Shown: in pieces, positions 17,981 to 30,314 of the stretch
How the letters are laid out: each line of letters opens with the position of its first letter
How positions within the stretch are numbered: the first letter of the stretch is position 1
From: Didemnitutus sp947085165
GTDB taxonomy: Bacteria; Verrucomicrobiota; Verrucomicrobiia; Opitutales; Opitutaceae
Direction: 5' to 3'
Length of the DNA stretch: 64,000 nt
Assembly (NCBI GenBank): GCA_947085165.1
Contig: CAMTVI010000002.1
Location: 171,992 to 235,991 of the forward strand
Position numbers and translations under genes: made by a program
Notes under the pieces: model-generated
Told to the model about the DNA's origin: nothing
Database searches by the model: none
Seen by the model: the letters and a program-made list of their open reading frames with translations, nothing else

Positions 17981-18010
17981 AAGCCCGCCTTCACCGGCGG
18001 GCTTTTTCTT
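17981..18010 (+). terminator. Intrinsic terminator after the 586-residue gene
   Basis: AAGCCCGCC, a six-base TTCACC loop, GGCGGGCTT and then TTTCTT: a 9-bp GC-rich stem followed by a T-rich run, 40 bases downstream of the stop at 17941. This is the clearest intrinsic terminator in the window, and it also sits before the convergent gene at 18064-18648. Confidence 0.85.
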
Positions 18011-18063
18011 GGGCCGGTGGCGCGCCGGCCAACCAACCTGAACGTCGCTGTCCGCCGTCCGCG

Positions 18064-18648
18064 TCAGTTCGCCGGAGCGACTGGCGTCGTTTCAGCAGGA
18101 ATGCCTTCCACCGCCGCGATGACGGGCAACGGTGCGTCCGCTTGCTTCTTCGGCCCGCCAACGAGCACATCGAGTTGGCTCTGAATCTTGACGAAGAAAT
18201 CCAGGTCGAGATTGCCTACCGGCACTTCGATCATCTGGTGCGACGGCATGTGCTCGAACACCGTGCGCGCGCCATCCGGCGTCACGCGGCGGGGCTTGAT
18301 CACTTTCTTGCGTTCCAACATCAGCGCGAGGAATTGCAGTAAACGCGTGTTCGCTTCGTTCGGCGGATTGAGTGGATCACCGAGGGTGAGAAACAAACTT
18401 TCCGCGGTGAGTTTCAGCGCACGGTCGGCGTTGTCGGCCAGCTTGCGCGGTTTGTATTCCACCACCCAGCGGCACAAGACTTCGTGCGGGTTTTCCAAGT
18501 TGGCATCTTCGGACTCCACCAAATCCCGTCGACCCAACGCACCGCTCTCGGCTTCGCGGACGAGATAACACACGATGCGGTCACCTTCGGAAAAATCACG
18601 CGAGGAAACACAGCATTGGGTGGAAATGGGATGCAGGGTCAGTTCCAT
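18064..18648 (-). CDS. Conserved hypothetical protein
   Basis: A 194-residue soluble protein without signal peptide or membrane segment. The opening part, TQCCVSSRDFSEGDRIVCYL, with three cysteines and a beta-hairpin look, resembles hypothetical proteins I associate with Planctomycetes and Verrucomicrobia. I know of no assigned function. The middle is helical (NTRLLQFLALMLERKKVIKP) and the C-terminus is a Pro/Ala-rich tail. It stands alone, converging on the 586-residue gene through a terminator and divergent from the YhaM-like gene. Confidence 0.65.
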   Translation of the reverse strand: MELTLHPISTQCCVSSRDFSEGDRIVCYLVREAESGALGRRDLVESEDANLENPHEVLCRWVVEYKPRKLADNADRALKLTAESLFLTLGDPLNPPNEANTRLLQFLALMLERKKVIKPRRVTPDGARTVFEHMPSHQMIEVPVGNLDLDFFVKIQSQLDVLVGGPKKQADAPLPVIAAVEGIPAETTPVAPAN

Positions 18649-18802
18649 GAGTGGATCTCTTGTTTACTTCCGCCCGAGGTGAACGCTAGCCCAAATCCGA
18701 AAATCCACCGGTGCGACACCCACGGCGAATCCGTCCACAAATTTCCGGCGCGCCGCCAACTTTTGTTGGCCATATTCCAGTCCTTCGGCTCGACTCTGCG
18801 CC

Positions 18803-19810
18803 ATGGCTGACCTCCAGTCCCTCCTCACGGTGCGCGCGATTAAGGCGCTTGATAAAAACTCCGCTGACACGTTCGCCAGCGTTCTGCTCATCCGCCGCAC
18901 CACGGCGAAAACCGCCAAAAACGGCAATCCGTTTCTCACGGTGGAACTCGGCGACAAAACCGGCTCGTTTAGCGTGAATATTTGGGGCGATACCCCGGCC
19001 TTCGAGATGGTCAGTGCGCTGAAAGACGGCTCGGCGCTCCGCATCGAGGCGAAACTCGAATACTACAACGACCGCCTCGCCCCGCGTCTGTTACAAGCCA
19101 CTGCGCTTTCGCTCGAACAACTCCAGGACTCCGCCGTCCTCGCCAATCTCGTCGAAACGGCGCCGGAAGACGCCGAGTTGCTCTGGCTCGAATGCGCCGA
19201 GCACATTGCCGCGATCCAACACCCCGAGTTGCGCGCGACCGTGCAAGCGGTGTTCGACGACATCGGCGAGGTGTTCCGCATCGCACCCGCTGCCGTGTCG
19301 ATGCATCACGCCTATCGCCACGGTTTGCTCGAACACACGTGCCACATGGCTCGCGTCGCGCGCGCGCTGTTTCCGATTTATCCGGAGATCAATGCCGACC
19401 TCGCGCTCGCGGGCATCCTCGTGCACGACACCGGCAAAGTCGTGGAGTATCAAGGCGACCTCGTCACCACGCGCAGCCGCCGCGGAATCCTGCAAGGTCA
19501 CGTCGTCCTCGGTTATCAACTCGTGCGCAAGGCGGGGATCGTGACTAAACTCAACCCTGACCTCCTCGAACGCCTCGAGCACATTGTGCTCAGTCATCAA
19601 GGTGAACTCGAATGGGGCGCGGCCGTCATCGCGGCGACACCCGAAGCCGTCTTTGTCGCGAAAGTGGACGACCTCGATGCCAAGATGGGCATGGTGCAAC
19701 GCCTCTTGCGCAACGCCGGCGATGAACCCGCAGACGAATTCTCCGAGCGCCACTTCGGTCTCAACGCGCAACTCCTGCTGACCAAGCCCACGACTCAGTC
19801 GGCGCTCTGA
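18803..19810 (+). CDS. yhaM: YhaM-type 3'-5' exoribonuclease (OB-fold plus HD domain)
   Basis: A 335-residue protein with two domains. Residues 20-105 form an OB-fold for nucleic acids (FLTVELGDKTGSFSVNIWGD). Residues 160-300 form an HD metal-dependent hydrolase domain. The metal ligands are visible as SMHHAYRHGLLEHTCHMAR and GILVHDTGKVVEY, with a later VLSHQGELEWG. This two-domain order and length match YhaM/CvfF family exonucleases, which trim RNA (and DNA) 3' ends in Firmicutes and relatives. It is monocistronic by position, divergent from 18064-18648 and followed by a permease gene 110 bp later. A general HD-domain phosphohydrolase is the alternative. Confidence 0.82.
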   Translation: MADLQSLLTVRAIKALDKNSADTFASVLLIRRTTAKTAKNGNPFLTVELGDKTGSFSVNIWGDTPAFEMVSALKDGSALRIEAKLEYYNDRLAPRLLQATALSLEQLQDSAVLANLVETAPEDAELLWLECAEHIAAIQHPELRATVQAVFDDIGEVFRIAPAAVSMHHAYRHGLLEHTCHMARVARALFPIYPEINADLALAGILVHDTGKVVEYQGDLVTTRSRRGILQGHVVLGYQLVRKAGIVTKLNPDLLERLEHIVLSHQGELEWGAAVIAATPEAVFVAKVDDLDAKMGMVQRLLRNAGDEPADEFSERHFGLNAQLLLTKPTTQSAL

Positions 19811-19919
19811 GCAAAAGTCCGCCAGTCATTTGCTTCCCCTCTCGAGTTAGCGAACGAGACTGCTTTTTGTTTCTGTTTTTTGAGTCTGTCCGACGTCTGC
19901 TAACCATTACCGCTACTCC

Positions 19920-21749
19920 ATGCCCCCACTCCCCGAACTGCACGCTCTAGCGGTGCTCGTCCTTGTCGTCGTCGCGTTTTTTCTCTTCACGCGTGAACGC
20001 ATTCCGTTGGAATCATCGTCACTGCTCGTGCTGATTGCGCTTGTCGTTGGCTTCGAGATTTTCCCCTACACGCGCAATGGCACGACGCTACATTCCTACG
20101 AATTTTTCAGCGGGTTCGGTCACGAAGCGCTCGTCGCAATTTGCGCGCTGATGATCGTCGGCAAGGGCATGGAAACGACCGGCGCGCTGCGTCCGATGGC
20201 GGCGTTGCTTGCGCGATGGTGGACCGCGAGTCCGAAACTTTCGTTTCTCGCCACGCTCGTGCTCGGCGCGATTTTCAGCGCATTCCTCAACAACACGCCG
20301 ATCGTCGTCATGCTGCTGCCGATCTTGATCGGCGTCTCCTTGCGCGCGAAGCAATCCTCGTCCGGCATTCTGTTGCCAATGGGCCTCGCGACGCTGCTCG
20401 GCGGTATGGCCACCACCATCGGCACCTCCACAAATTTACTTGTTGTTTCCATTGCGTCGGAAATGGGACTGCGTCGTCTGGGCATGTTCGATTTCGCGCT
20501 GCCCGTCGTCATGGCCGGGTCGTTGGGCATCCTTTACCTTTGGCTGGTCGCCCCACGTCTGTTGCCCGAGCGAAAAGCACTGATGTCGGACACATCGCCG
20601 CGCGTGTTTGATGCTCGGTTGCACATCACCGAGGAATGTTTCGCCAACGGGAAGACGCTGGCCGAGATCATGGAGAAAGCAGGCGAGTCATTTAAAATCG
20701 TCTCTATCGAACGCGGCGAAGGCCTTAGTCTCTGGAAAAACACGGGCGCCATCCTCCGCGAGGGCGATCGCCTGCGCGTGCGCGACACGCCGGAGCGATT
20801 GAAGGAGTTGGAGCAGGCACTTGGGGCGACCCTTTATGCCGACGACACCGATGAACCCGTCAGCGAAGATCACCCGCTCTCCGCCGAGGGACAGCAACTC
20901 GCGGAAATTGTAGTAACGGAAAACTCGCAACTGCATCGCTCGACGTTGCAACGGGCGCGCTTCCGCGAGCGCTTCGGTCTAGTGGTCCTCGCGCTACATC
21001 GGGCGCGCGGGCCGCAAGCCAGCACGAAGGGAGATTTGAGCGAAATCACGCTGCACGCAGGCGACGTGTTGCTCATCCAGGGCGGCGCGGAGTCGATCGC
21101 CGAGATCAAACAGGACGCGAAATATCTCGTGCTCGATGCGACGACTGATCTGCCGCACACCAAAAAGGCGCCGGTCGCACTCGGCATCATGTTTCTCGTC
21201 GTCGCCGTGGCCGCCAGTGGCCTAGCTCCGATCGTCGTATCCGCGTTGGCAGGTATGGGACTGATGTTGCTTACGAAATGTATCTCGTGGGAAGACGCCG
21301 CCGAGGCCCTGAGCACGCAGGTTATCTTAATCGTCGCGGTCAGTCTGGCCCTCGGGCTGGCGTTGATGCGCACCGGCGGTGCCGATTACCTTGCGCAACT
21401 CTACGTCGCCGTCGTCGATGGCTTCCCGAATCCGGTGATTCTCAGCGGCCTGATGCTCGTCATGGCGGTATTGACCAACATCGTTTCGAACAACGCCGCT
21501 GCCGTTATCGGCACGCCCATTGCGGTTAGTATTTCCAACCAACTGCATCTGCCGCCGGAACCATTCGTGCTCGCGGTAATCTTCGGTGCCAACATGAGCT
21601 TCGCCACGCCCATGGCCTACAAAACCAACCTGCTGGTCTTTAGCGCGGGCGGCTACAAGTTCAGTGATTTTCTCCGCGTCGGCACGCCTTTGTTACTCCT
21701 GATGTGGGGCGCGCTTTCCGCGTTGCTCGTCTGGCAATACAAACTGTGA
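19920..21749 (+). CDS. SLC13-family anion permease with RCK/TrkA-C domains
   Basis: A 609-residue inner-membrane transporter of the divalent anion:sodium symporter group. About five helices precede two soluble domains of TrkA-C type (residues about 215-300 and 320-400; GDRLRVRDTPERLKELEQAL and GDVLLIQGGAESIAEIKQ). A second set of helices follows. The motif SNNAAAVIGTPIAVSISNQL near residue 520 is the SNT-type substrate/sodium signature, and NNTPIVVMLLPIL near 125 is its counterpart in the first half. Substrates in this subgroup include sulfate, other oxyanions and dicarboxylates; sequence alone does not decide. It has no partner gene in an operon. Confidence 0.85.
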   Translation: MPPLPELHALAVLVLVVVAFFLFTRERIPLESSSLLVLIALVVGFEIFPYTRNGTTLHSYEFFSGFGHEALVAICALMIVGKGMETTGALRPMAALLARWWTASPKLSFLATLVLGAIFSAFLNNTPIVVMLLPILIGVSLRAKQSSSGILLPMGLATLLGGMATTIGTSTNLLVVSIASEMGLRRLGMFDFALPVVMAGSLGILYLWLVAPRLLPERKALMSDTSPRVFDARLHITEECFANGKTLAEIMEKAGESFKIVSIERGEGLSLWKNTGAILREGDRLRVRDTPERLKELEQALGATLYADDTDEPVSEDHPLSAEGQQLAEIVVTENSQLHRSTLQRARFRERFGLVVLALHRARGPQASTKGDLSEITLHAGDVLLIQGGAESIAEIKQDAKYLVLDATTDLPHTKKAPVALGIMFLVVAVAASGLAPIVVSALAGMGLMLLTKCISWEDAAEALSTQVILIVAVSLALGLALMRTGGADYLAQLYVAVVDGFPNPVILSGLMLVMAVLTNIVSNNAAAVIGTPIAVSISNQLHLPPEPFVLAVIFGANMSFATPMAYKTNLLVFSAGGYKFSDFLRVGTPLLLLMWGALSALLVWQYKL

Positions 21750-21806
21750 GCGACGGCCAGTCGGTGGAACGTGATTCGCCGTTTCTCCGCGGAATTGCGA
21801 ATCCAC

Positions 21807-23120
21807 TTACGTCAGCAGTTGCACGATGCGGATGATTGGCAGGAAGAGTGCGATCACAATCGTGCCGACCACACCGGCCAAAAACACGATTAGAATCGGC
21901 TCAATCAATGAGCTTAGTCCAGCCACGGACGTATCGACCTCGTCGTCGTAAATATCAGCGACCTTGTTCAGCATGTCGGGCAACTGGCCGGTATGCTCAC
22001 CGACATCGATCATGCTCGTAACCATGGCCGGGAAAACGCCCGTGCTTTCGAGCGGACGCGCCACCGGATCGCCTTCCTTCACGCGGTCATGCACCACTTC
22101 GATCGCGCCCGCGACACGAGCATTGCTCGTTGTGTCGCGTGTAATGGTGAGTGCTTGCAAGATCGGCACGCCACTCGACAACAGCGTGCCAAGCGTGCGC
22201 GTAAAACGCGCGACGAGTGACTTCAAAATGAGTTCGCCGAATATCGGCATCTTTACCACCCACGTGTCGAGAAGCAGTGCGCCCCTCGCCGTGTTGCGAA
22301 ACGCCTTATAGGCGGCCCACGCGACGGCGCTCACGCCAATCACAATCAGGTAGTGCGTGCTGATGAGCTCGCTTGCAGCCAGCACCGCGTCGGTGAGCGG
22401 TGGCAGCGGCGCGCCTTTCAACAAGTCCGCAAAGATCTGCTTGAATTTCGGCACGACAAAGACGAGCAGCAGCGCCAGAATGCCCACGGCAATGCCCATC
22501 ACAATGACCGGATACATCATCGCGGCCTTGATCTTCCCCTTCAACTGCAGGCTCTTTTCCTGAAACTTGGCCAAGCGATCGAGCACGACGTCGAGCACGC
22601 CGCCCGCCTCGCCGGCCTTGATCATGTTGGTGTAAAGCCGATCAAACACCTTCGGGTGACGCGCCATGGCGTCGGACAAATTGCTGCCAGAGCGAATGTC
22701 GTCGGCGAGCGAATCCATAATCCCTTTGAACGACAAATTACGTTCCTGGCGCGCGAGCACTTCGAGGCCCCGCAGCAGCGGCATACCGGCTTTCAACAAG
22801 GTGCCGAGTTGCCGCGTGAATCCGGAGAGTTCCTTGGCCGAAACCGAAACCCCGAATGGGAATTTCAACGAGAAACTGCGTTTCGCTTTCGGAGTTTTAG
22901 CTGCCACTGGTGCAGGAGTTGCCGCACTGGTCTCGCCTTTCCGGCGCACGGCTGGCGCGGCAGTCTTGGCTGCGGCCGCCCCGCCGACCTGCGCGATTTG
23001 AATCGGAAAGAGGCCCTTGCTTTTCAGGCTGTTGGCGGCGGCTTCGGCGGTCGCGCCTTCCGTTTCGCCCGACTTCTCGTCGCCGCGGGTATCCAGAGCA
23101 GTGTAAGCGTAACGGGGCAT
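21807..23120 (-). CDS. pilC: Type IV pilus/type II secretion inner-membrane platform protein
   Basis: A 437-residue PilC/GspF family protein. After an N-terminal segment (MPRYAYTALDTRGDEKSGET) and an Ala/Pro-rich linker (residues about 50-90) come two repeated GspF domains. The first holds FTRQLGTLLKAGMPLLRGLE and the second FTRTLGTLLSSGVPILQALT, each followed by membrane helices. The repeat of this motif is diagnostic. It anchors the assembly ATPase in the inner membrane. It starts 2 bp after the stop of the PilB-type ATPase gene and forms one operon with it. Whether it serves a retractable pilus or the pseudopilins encoded at 9.5-12.9 kb is not settled by sequence. Confidence 0.92.
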   Translation of the reverse strand: MPRYAYTALDTRGDEKSGETEGATAEAAANSLKSKGLFPIQIAQVGGAAAAKTAAPAVRRKGETSAATPAPVAAKTPKAKRSFSLKFPFGVSVSAKELSGFTRQLGTLLKAGMPLLRGLEVLARQERNLSFKGIMDSLADDIRSGSNLSDAMARHPKVFDRLYTNMIKAGEAGGVLDVVLDRLAKFQEKSLQLKGKIKAAMMYPVIVMGIAVGILALLLVFVVPKFKQIFADLLKGAPLPPLTDAVLAASELISTHYLIVIGVSAVAWAAYKAFRNTARGALLLDTWVVKMPIFGELILKSLVARFTRTLGTLLSSGVPILQALTITRDTTSNARVAGAIEVVHDRVKEGDPVARPLESTGVFPAMVTSMIDVGEHTGQLPDMLNKVADIYDDEVDTSVAGLSSLIEPILIVFLAGVVGTIVIALFLPIIRIVQLLT

Positions 23121-23122
23121 GG

Positions 23123-24814
23123 TCAGGTGTATTTGGCGACTTCTTCGAGAGTCGTGTCGCCATTCAAAATCGAATGCAACCCCGCTTCGCGCAACGGCAC
23201 CATGCCGCGCTCGACTGCGCGGTGCCGCAATTGCACCAACGATGCGCCCGCAACGATCAAGTCACGCATGTTATCGTCGATCACGAGCAGTTCAAAGATG
23301 CCGTGGCGGCCCTTGAAGCCCGAGTGGTGGCAAGTGTGGCAACCTTTGCCGAAATAAAAGGGCCGATCACCCAGTTCTTCGCGTTTGATGCTCGCTTGTT
23401 TCAGCACGGCGTCGGTCGGCACGTAGGAGGTGCGGCATTCTTTGCAGATGCGGCGCACGAGTCGCTGCGCGAGCACCGCCTCCAAGGTCGAGGCGAGCAG
23501 AAATGGCTGGATGCCCATGTCCATCAACCGCGTCACCGCACCGGCGGCGTCGTTGGTGTGCAAGGTAGAGAGCACCAAGTGACCGGTCAGCGACGCCTGA
23601 ATGCTGATCTGGGCAGTTTCGAGATCGCGAATTTCACCGACCATCACGATGTCGGGATCTTGACGGAGGAAAGAACGCAAGGCGCGCGCGAAAGTCAGAT
23701 TCGCCGAGTAGTTGACCGGCACCTGCATGATGCCGTCGATCTCGTATTCGACCGGATCTTCGACGGTGAGGATTTTCACATCGGGCGAATTCAACTCCTT
23801 CAAACAACTGTAGAGCGTCGTCGTCTTGCCGGAACCAGTCGGACCGGTCACAACGAAAATACCGTTCGGGCGTGCGATAATTTTCCGAATATTCTCTTCG
23901 AGCGCCGGCGGCATCGTGAGCTGCGTGATGTCGAGTTGCACCGCCGATTGATCGAGCACGCGCAACACCACGCTCTCGCCGAATTGCGTGGGCAGCGTCG
24001 AGACGCGCAAATCGACTGCCTTGCCGGCGATCGTCAATTTGATGCGACCATCCTGCGGCACGCGGCGTTCGGCGATGTTGAGATTCGCCAACACTTTCAC
24101 GCGCGACGTGATCGGCAGCGCCAAGGTCTTCGGTGGCGGCGCCATTTCGTAGAGCGTGCCGTCGATGCGGTAGCGAATTTTGAAATCGTGCTCAAACGGC
24201 TCGAAGTGGATGTCGGAAGCCTTGTCGCGAATTGCCTGACTCAACACGAGATTTACAAACCGGATAATCGGCGTTTGCCCCGCCATCTGCTCGAGATCGG
24301 CCGCCGAAACGTCTTCGCGCTCAGTCCCCTCAACTTGCGATTGCAGCTCGTCCACCACATCAGCGATCGACGATTCCTCATCGCCGTAATGTTGGTGAAT
24401 GAGCGCCGCAATGCGTTCCGGGTCGCCGACGGTCAGCCGCACATCGCGCTCCAGCGCGAAGGTCAAATCACTAATCAGTTGGTTGTTGAAAGGATCGACA
24501 GCGAGCAGAGTCACCGACGTCAGGTCGGCAGCCAGCGGCGCAACGGCGTAGGTGCGCGCCAAGTGACCATCAACCATCGCGAGTGCGTCACCAGGAAGAT
24601 TCGGCGGTAACGGATCGACGAAGTCGGCGCTGAGGTGATTGGCAATGGCGCGCAAAAGCTGCGGCTTGTCCATCAAGCCGAGGTTGACCACTACTTCGGC
24701 AAAGGTTTTGCCGGATTGCTTGTGTTCCTCGAAAGCCAGCTCGAGTTGGCTGCTCTCGATCAAGCGGCGCTCGCTGAGCAAATCTAAAATGGTTTGGTCG
24801 TGGCCCTCGAACAT
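23123..24814 (-). CDS. PilB/GspE-type assembly ATPase (second copy)
   Basis: A 563-residue secretion ATPase that powers pilus or pseudopilus assembly from the cytoplasmic face. The N1/MshEN-type domain covers residues 1-145. The ATPase core has Walker A GPTGSGKT at 324-331, an Asp box VEDPVEY, Walker B PDIVMVGEIRD and the His box TGHLVLSTLHTNDA. Two CXXC pairs (CKEC and CHTC) make the zinc site typical of PilB/GspE. It is immediately upstream of pilC, 2 bp apart, so this copy is the natural partner of that platform protein. A 569-residue paralogue lies upstream of pilT. Confidence 0.93.
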   Translation of the reverse strand: MFEGHDQTILDLLSERRLIESSQLELAFEEHKQSGKTFAEVVVNLGLMDKPQLLRAIANHLSADFVDPLPPNLPGDALAMVDGHLARTYAVAPLAADLTSVTLLAVDPFNNQLISDLTFALERDVRLTVGDPERIAALIHQHYGDEESSIADVVDELQSQVEGTEREDVSAADLEQMAGQTPIIRFVNLVLSQAIRDKASDIHFEPFEHDFKIRYRIDGTLYEMAPPPKTLALPITSRVKVLANLNIAERRVPQDGRIKLTIAGKAVDLRVSTLPTQFGESVVLRVLDQSAVQLDITQLTMPPALEENIRKIIARPNGIFVVTGPTGSGKTTTLYSCLKELNSPDVKILTVEDPVEYEIDGIMQVPVNYSANLTFARALRSFLRQDPDIVMVGEIRDLETAQISIQASLTGHLVLSTLHTNDAAGAVTRLMDMGIQPFLLASTLEAVLAQRLVRRICKECRTSYVPTDAVLKQASIKREELGDRPFYFGKGCHTCHHSGFKGRHGIFELLVIDDNMRDLIVAGASLVQLRHRAVERGMVPLREAGLHSILNGDTTLEEVAKYT

Positions 24815-24920
24815 GAATAGGTGCGCGTCGGTGGTTTAGCGGCGAAAACAACTCGCCCGAACTACCATCGCGCAGTGACGCGGCGAAAGTAATGAATGAC
24901 GTGGATTCGGAGATTTCATC

Positions 24921-26003
<1,083 letters not shown>

Positions 26004-26019
26004 GGGAACAAGGGGTTGG

Positions 26020-27729
26020 TCAATCGGCGTCGCCGACAGTGACAGAGACAACTTCTTCGATGGTGGTTAAACCGGCGAGCACTTTCCGCACGCCGTCTTC
26101 GCGCATCGTGCGCATGCCGTCCTGGCGCGCCTGGGCCCGCAGTTTCGCCGCGCTGGCATTTTCATAAATCATGGTGCGGATAACATCGGAAACGAGGAAG
26201 ATTTCGAAAATACCCATGCGTCCGCGGAAGCCCGTGCCGCCGCAATGCGCGCAGCCGATGCCGTGCGCGAACTTCGCTCCTTCCAATTGCTCCGGCTGCA
26301 AATCGAGCGCGCGCAATTCACGGGACGTCGGCGTGTAACTGCGCGTGCATTGCGGGCAAATACTCCGCACCAATCGTTGCGCCACCGTGGCGCGCAAGGC
26401 CGCCGCCACGAGAAACGGCTTTGCGCCGATATCGATCAAGCGCGTGACTGCGCTCGGTGCATCGTTCGTGTGCAGGGTGCTGAAAACCAAGTGCCCAGTC
26501 AGCGAAGCGTTGATCGCAATCTCGGCGGTTTCGTTGTCACGAATTTCACCGACCATGACGATGTTCGGCGCTTGGCGGAGCATCGCGCGCAGGGCGGACG
26601 CAAACGTCATCCCCACTTCGGAGCGCACCGGCACTTGGTTGATGCCGGAGAGTTGATATTCCACCGGATCTTCGACGGTGATGATTTTGCGATCGGGGCG
26701 ATTGAGATAATGGAGACAGCCGTAAAGTGATGTCGTCTTACCGGAGCCAGTCGGACCAGTCACCAACACGATCCCGTCCGGCGCGCCGATGAGGCGTTCG
26801 ATTTCGGTTTGGTCGTCCTTGAAAAATCCCAGTTCCGGCAGACCGAGGCTGAGGCCTTCTTTGTCGAGAATACGCATCACGATACTCTCGCCGTGCGCTG
26901 TCGGTAGCGACGACACGCGCAAATCGAGTTGCTTGCCACCGAAAGCCACTTGGATGCGTCCATCCTGCGGCACGCGTTTTTCAGCGATGCTGATGTTCGC
27001 CATGATCTTCAACCGCGAGATGATGGCGAGCTGCTCGCGTTTCGGCGGCGAATCGACTTCGACGAGCACGCCGTCGATGCGATAACGCACGCGGAAGCGG
27101 CGTTCCAACGGCTCCAAATGAATATCCGATGCGCGGCGTCGCACCGCTTCGTTGATAATGGTGTGCACGAGCCGGATGATTGGGGCGTCACTCTCCGACT
27201 CCGTTGGGTCACCAGAACCACTCGAGAGAATCGCGCCGTTACTGTCGCCGCCGGTCAAATCCTCCATCCCCTCGCCGTCCGAGCCATAGTGACGCGCGAT
27301 CGCTCGGTGCAAATCGTCCTCTGCCATCACGCACGGTATCACGCGGCGGCCGCTAATGTGGTCGAGGCTGTCGAGCACATCGACATCGAGCGGATCCGGC
27401 ACGGCGACGAGCAAGGCCTCGTCGCGCCAACCCACGGCGCAGACGCCGTGTTTGAGCACAAAAGAACGCGGCAAAGCTCCCAGCACATCACCGGGAATCT
27501 GGTGAATGCCCACTTCGACGTAAGGCATGCCAAACTCTTGCGCGATGGCCTCAGCCACTGCTTTGAGATCGAGCGCGCCACTCGCCACCAACAGTTGTTT
27601 CAAATTCGGCGGGGCCGACGTGAGGTCCGTATGACCGGTCACTTGTTGGCGGGCTTGTTCTACCGAATCGGCAGTCAGCAAGCCGCGCTCCAACGCGATT
27701 TGAATTTGGTAGTCGTCGGCAGTGGTCAC
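26020..27729 (-). CDS. PilB/GspE-type assembly ATPase (first copy)
   Basis: A 569-residue assembly ATPase. It has an N-terminal domain (residues 1-150), a Ser/Gly-rich linker near 155-180, Walker A GPTGSGKT at 325-332, ITVEDPVEYQLSG, NIVMVGEIRDNETAE and TGHLVFSTLHTNDAPSAVTR. Zinc-site pairs CPQC and CAHC are near 480 and 515. It lies between rho (34 bp away) and pilT (16 bp away). It shares the overall plan of the copy at 23123-24814 but differs clearly in the N-terminal domain and linker, so the two are not a recent duplication. Two assembly ATPases with a single PilT and PilC suggest two related machines. Confidence 0.92.
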   Translation of the reverse strand: MTTADDYQIQIALERGLLTADSVEQARQQVTGHTDLTSAPPNLKQLLVASGALDLKAVAEAIAQEFGMPYVEVGIHQIPGDVLGALPRSFVLKHGVCAVGWRDEALLVAVPDPLDVDVLDSLDHISGRRVIPCVMAEDDLHRAIARHYGSDGEGMEDLTGGDSNGAILSSGSGDPTESESDAPIIRLVHTIINEAVRRRASDIHLEPLERRFRVRYRIDGVLVEVDSPPKREQLAIISRLKIMANISIAEKRVPQDGRIQVAFGGKQLDLRVSSLPTAHGESIVMRILDKEGLSLGLPELGFFKDDQTEIERLIGAPDGIVLVTGPTGSGKTTSLYGCLHYLNRPDRKIITVEDPVEYQLSGINQVPVRSEVGMTFASALRAMLRQAPNIVMVGEIRDNETAEIAINASLTGHLVFSTLHTNDAPSAVTRLIDIGAKPFLVAAALRATVAQRLVRSICPQCTRSYTPTSRELRALDLQPEQLEGAKFAHGIGCAHCGGTGFRGRMGIFEIFLVSDVIRTMIYENASAAKLRAQARQDGMRTMREDGVRKVLAGLTTIEEVVSVTVGDAD

Positions 27730-27763
27730 GGGGTTGGGGTAAAAGGCGACCGCAGCAAGTGCG

Positions 27764-29677
<1,914 letters not shown>

Positions 29678-29688
29678 ACGGAAGCCGG

Positions 29689-30297
29689 TCAGGCGGGTTG
29701 AATAAGTGGAAGGCGTTGGGCCAGTTCACTGACTTGCTCGCGCAAAAATTGAAGATTGCCGTCGTTCAGGAGAACAAAATCGGCCAGCTCGCATTTTCGG
29801 GCCAGGGGCAGCTGCTTGGCTAGGCGCTGGCGGGCGATCCCGTGAGGGACACCGCGTTGTTCCAGCCGCCTTAGTTGCAGAATGGAGTCTGTGGTGACGC
29901 AGATGGTGAAATCAAACCAATTCTCCAATTGCTTCTCAAACAACAGCGGCACTTCGACGATAAAGCGTTCGCCTTGGACGGCCGCCCACTGCTCGCGCCA
30001 CTGCGCCAACAGACGCGGGTGCAACAAAGTTTCCAACCACGCGAGCCCGGCGGCATCGGCAAAAACAATTTCGCCCAACTGCGCGCGATCGACCTCGCCC
30101 AGCGCATCTAGAACGCCGTCACCAAACCGCTCCCGCACTGCGGCAATCACGTCGGTTTCGCGCAACAGCACCTCTCGCACGACTTGATCAGCGTCGAGTC
30201 TGCGATAGCCAAATTCGGCGAACAGCGCGGCGGCGGTGGATTTGCCACAGCCCATTCCGCCTGTCAGTCCGACCACTAGGTTGTCTCCGTGGCCCAT
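29689..30297 (-). CDS. coaE: Dephospho-CoA kinase
   Basis: Catalyses the last step of coenzyme A synthesis, phosphorylating the 3' hydroxyl of dephospho-CoA. The P-loop GGMGCGKS is at residues 13-20. LDADQVVREV (the conserved DAD substrate block), HPRLLAQW and VEVPLLFEKQLENWFD (the conserved PLLFE block) follow. The ATG at 30297 gives the usual start just before the P-loop and a length of 202 residues. The longer frame from 30396 adds unlikely residues and overlaps the divergent HD gene. It is cotranscribed with rho downstream. Confidence 0.93.
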   Translation of the reverse strand: MGHGDNLVVGLTGGMGCGKSTAAALFAEFGYRRLDADQVVREVLLRETDVIAAVRERFGDGVLDALGEVDRAQLGEIVFADAAGLAWLETLLHPRLLAQWREQWAAVQGERFIVEVPLLFEKQLENWFDFTICVTTDSILQLRRLEQRGVPHGIARQRLAKQLPLARKCELADFVLLNDGNLQFLREQVSELAQRLPLIQPA

Positions 30298-30314
30298 GCG
30301 TAGGTGGCGAGACA

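Noticed and set aside
22910..24610. 566-codon open frame on the plus strand
   Set aside because: It is antisense to the pilC and pilB genes, His/Arg-rich as expected of a mirror frame, and spans two well-supported genes.
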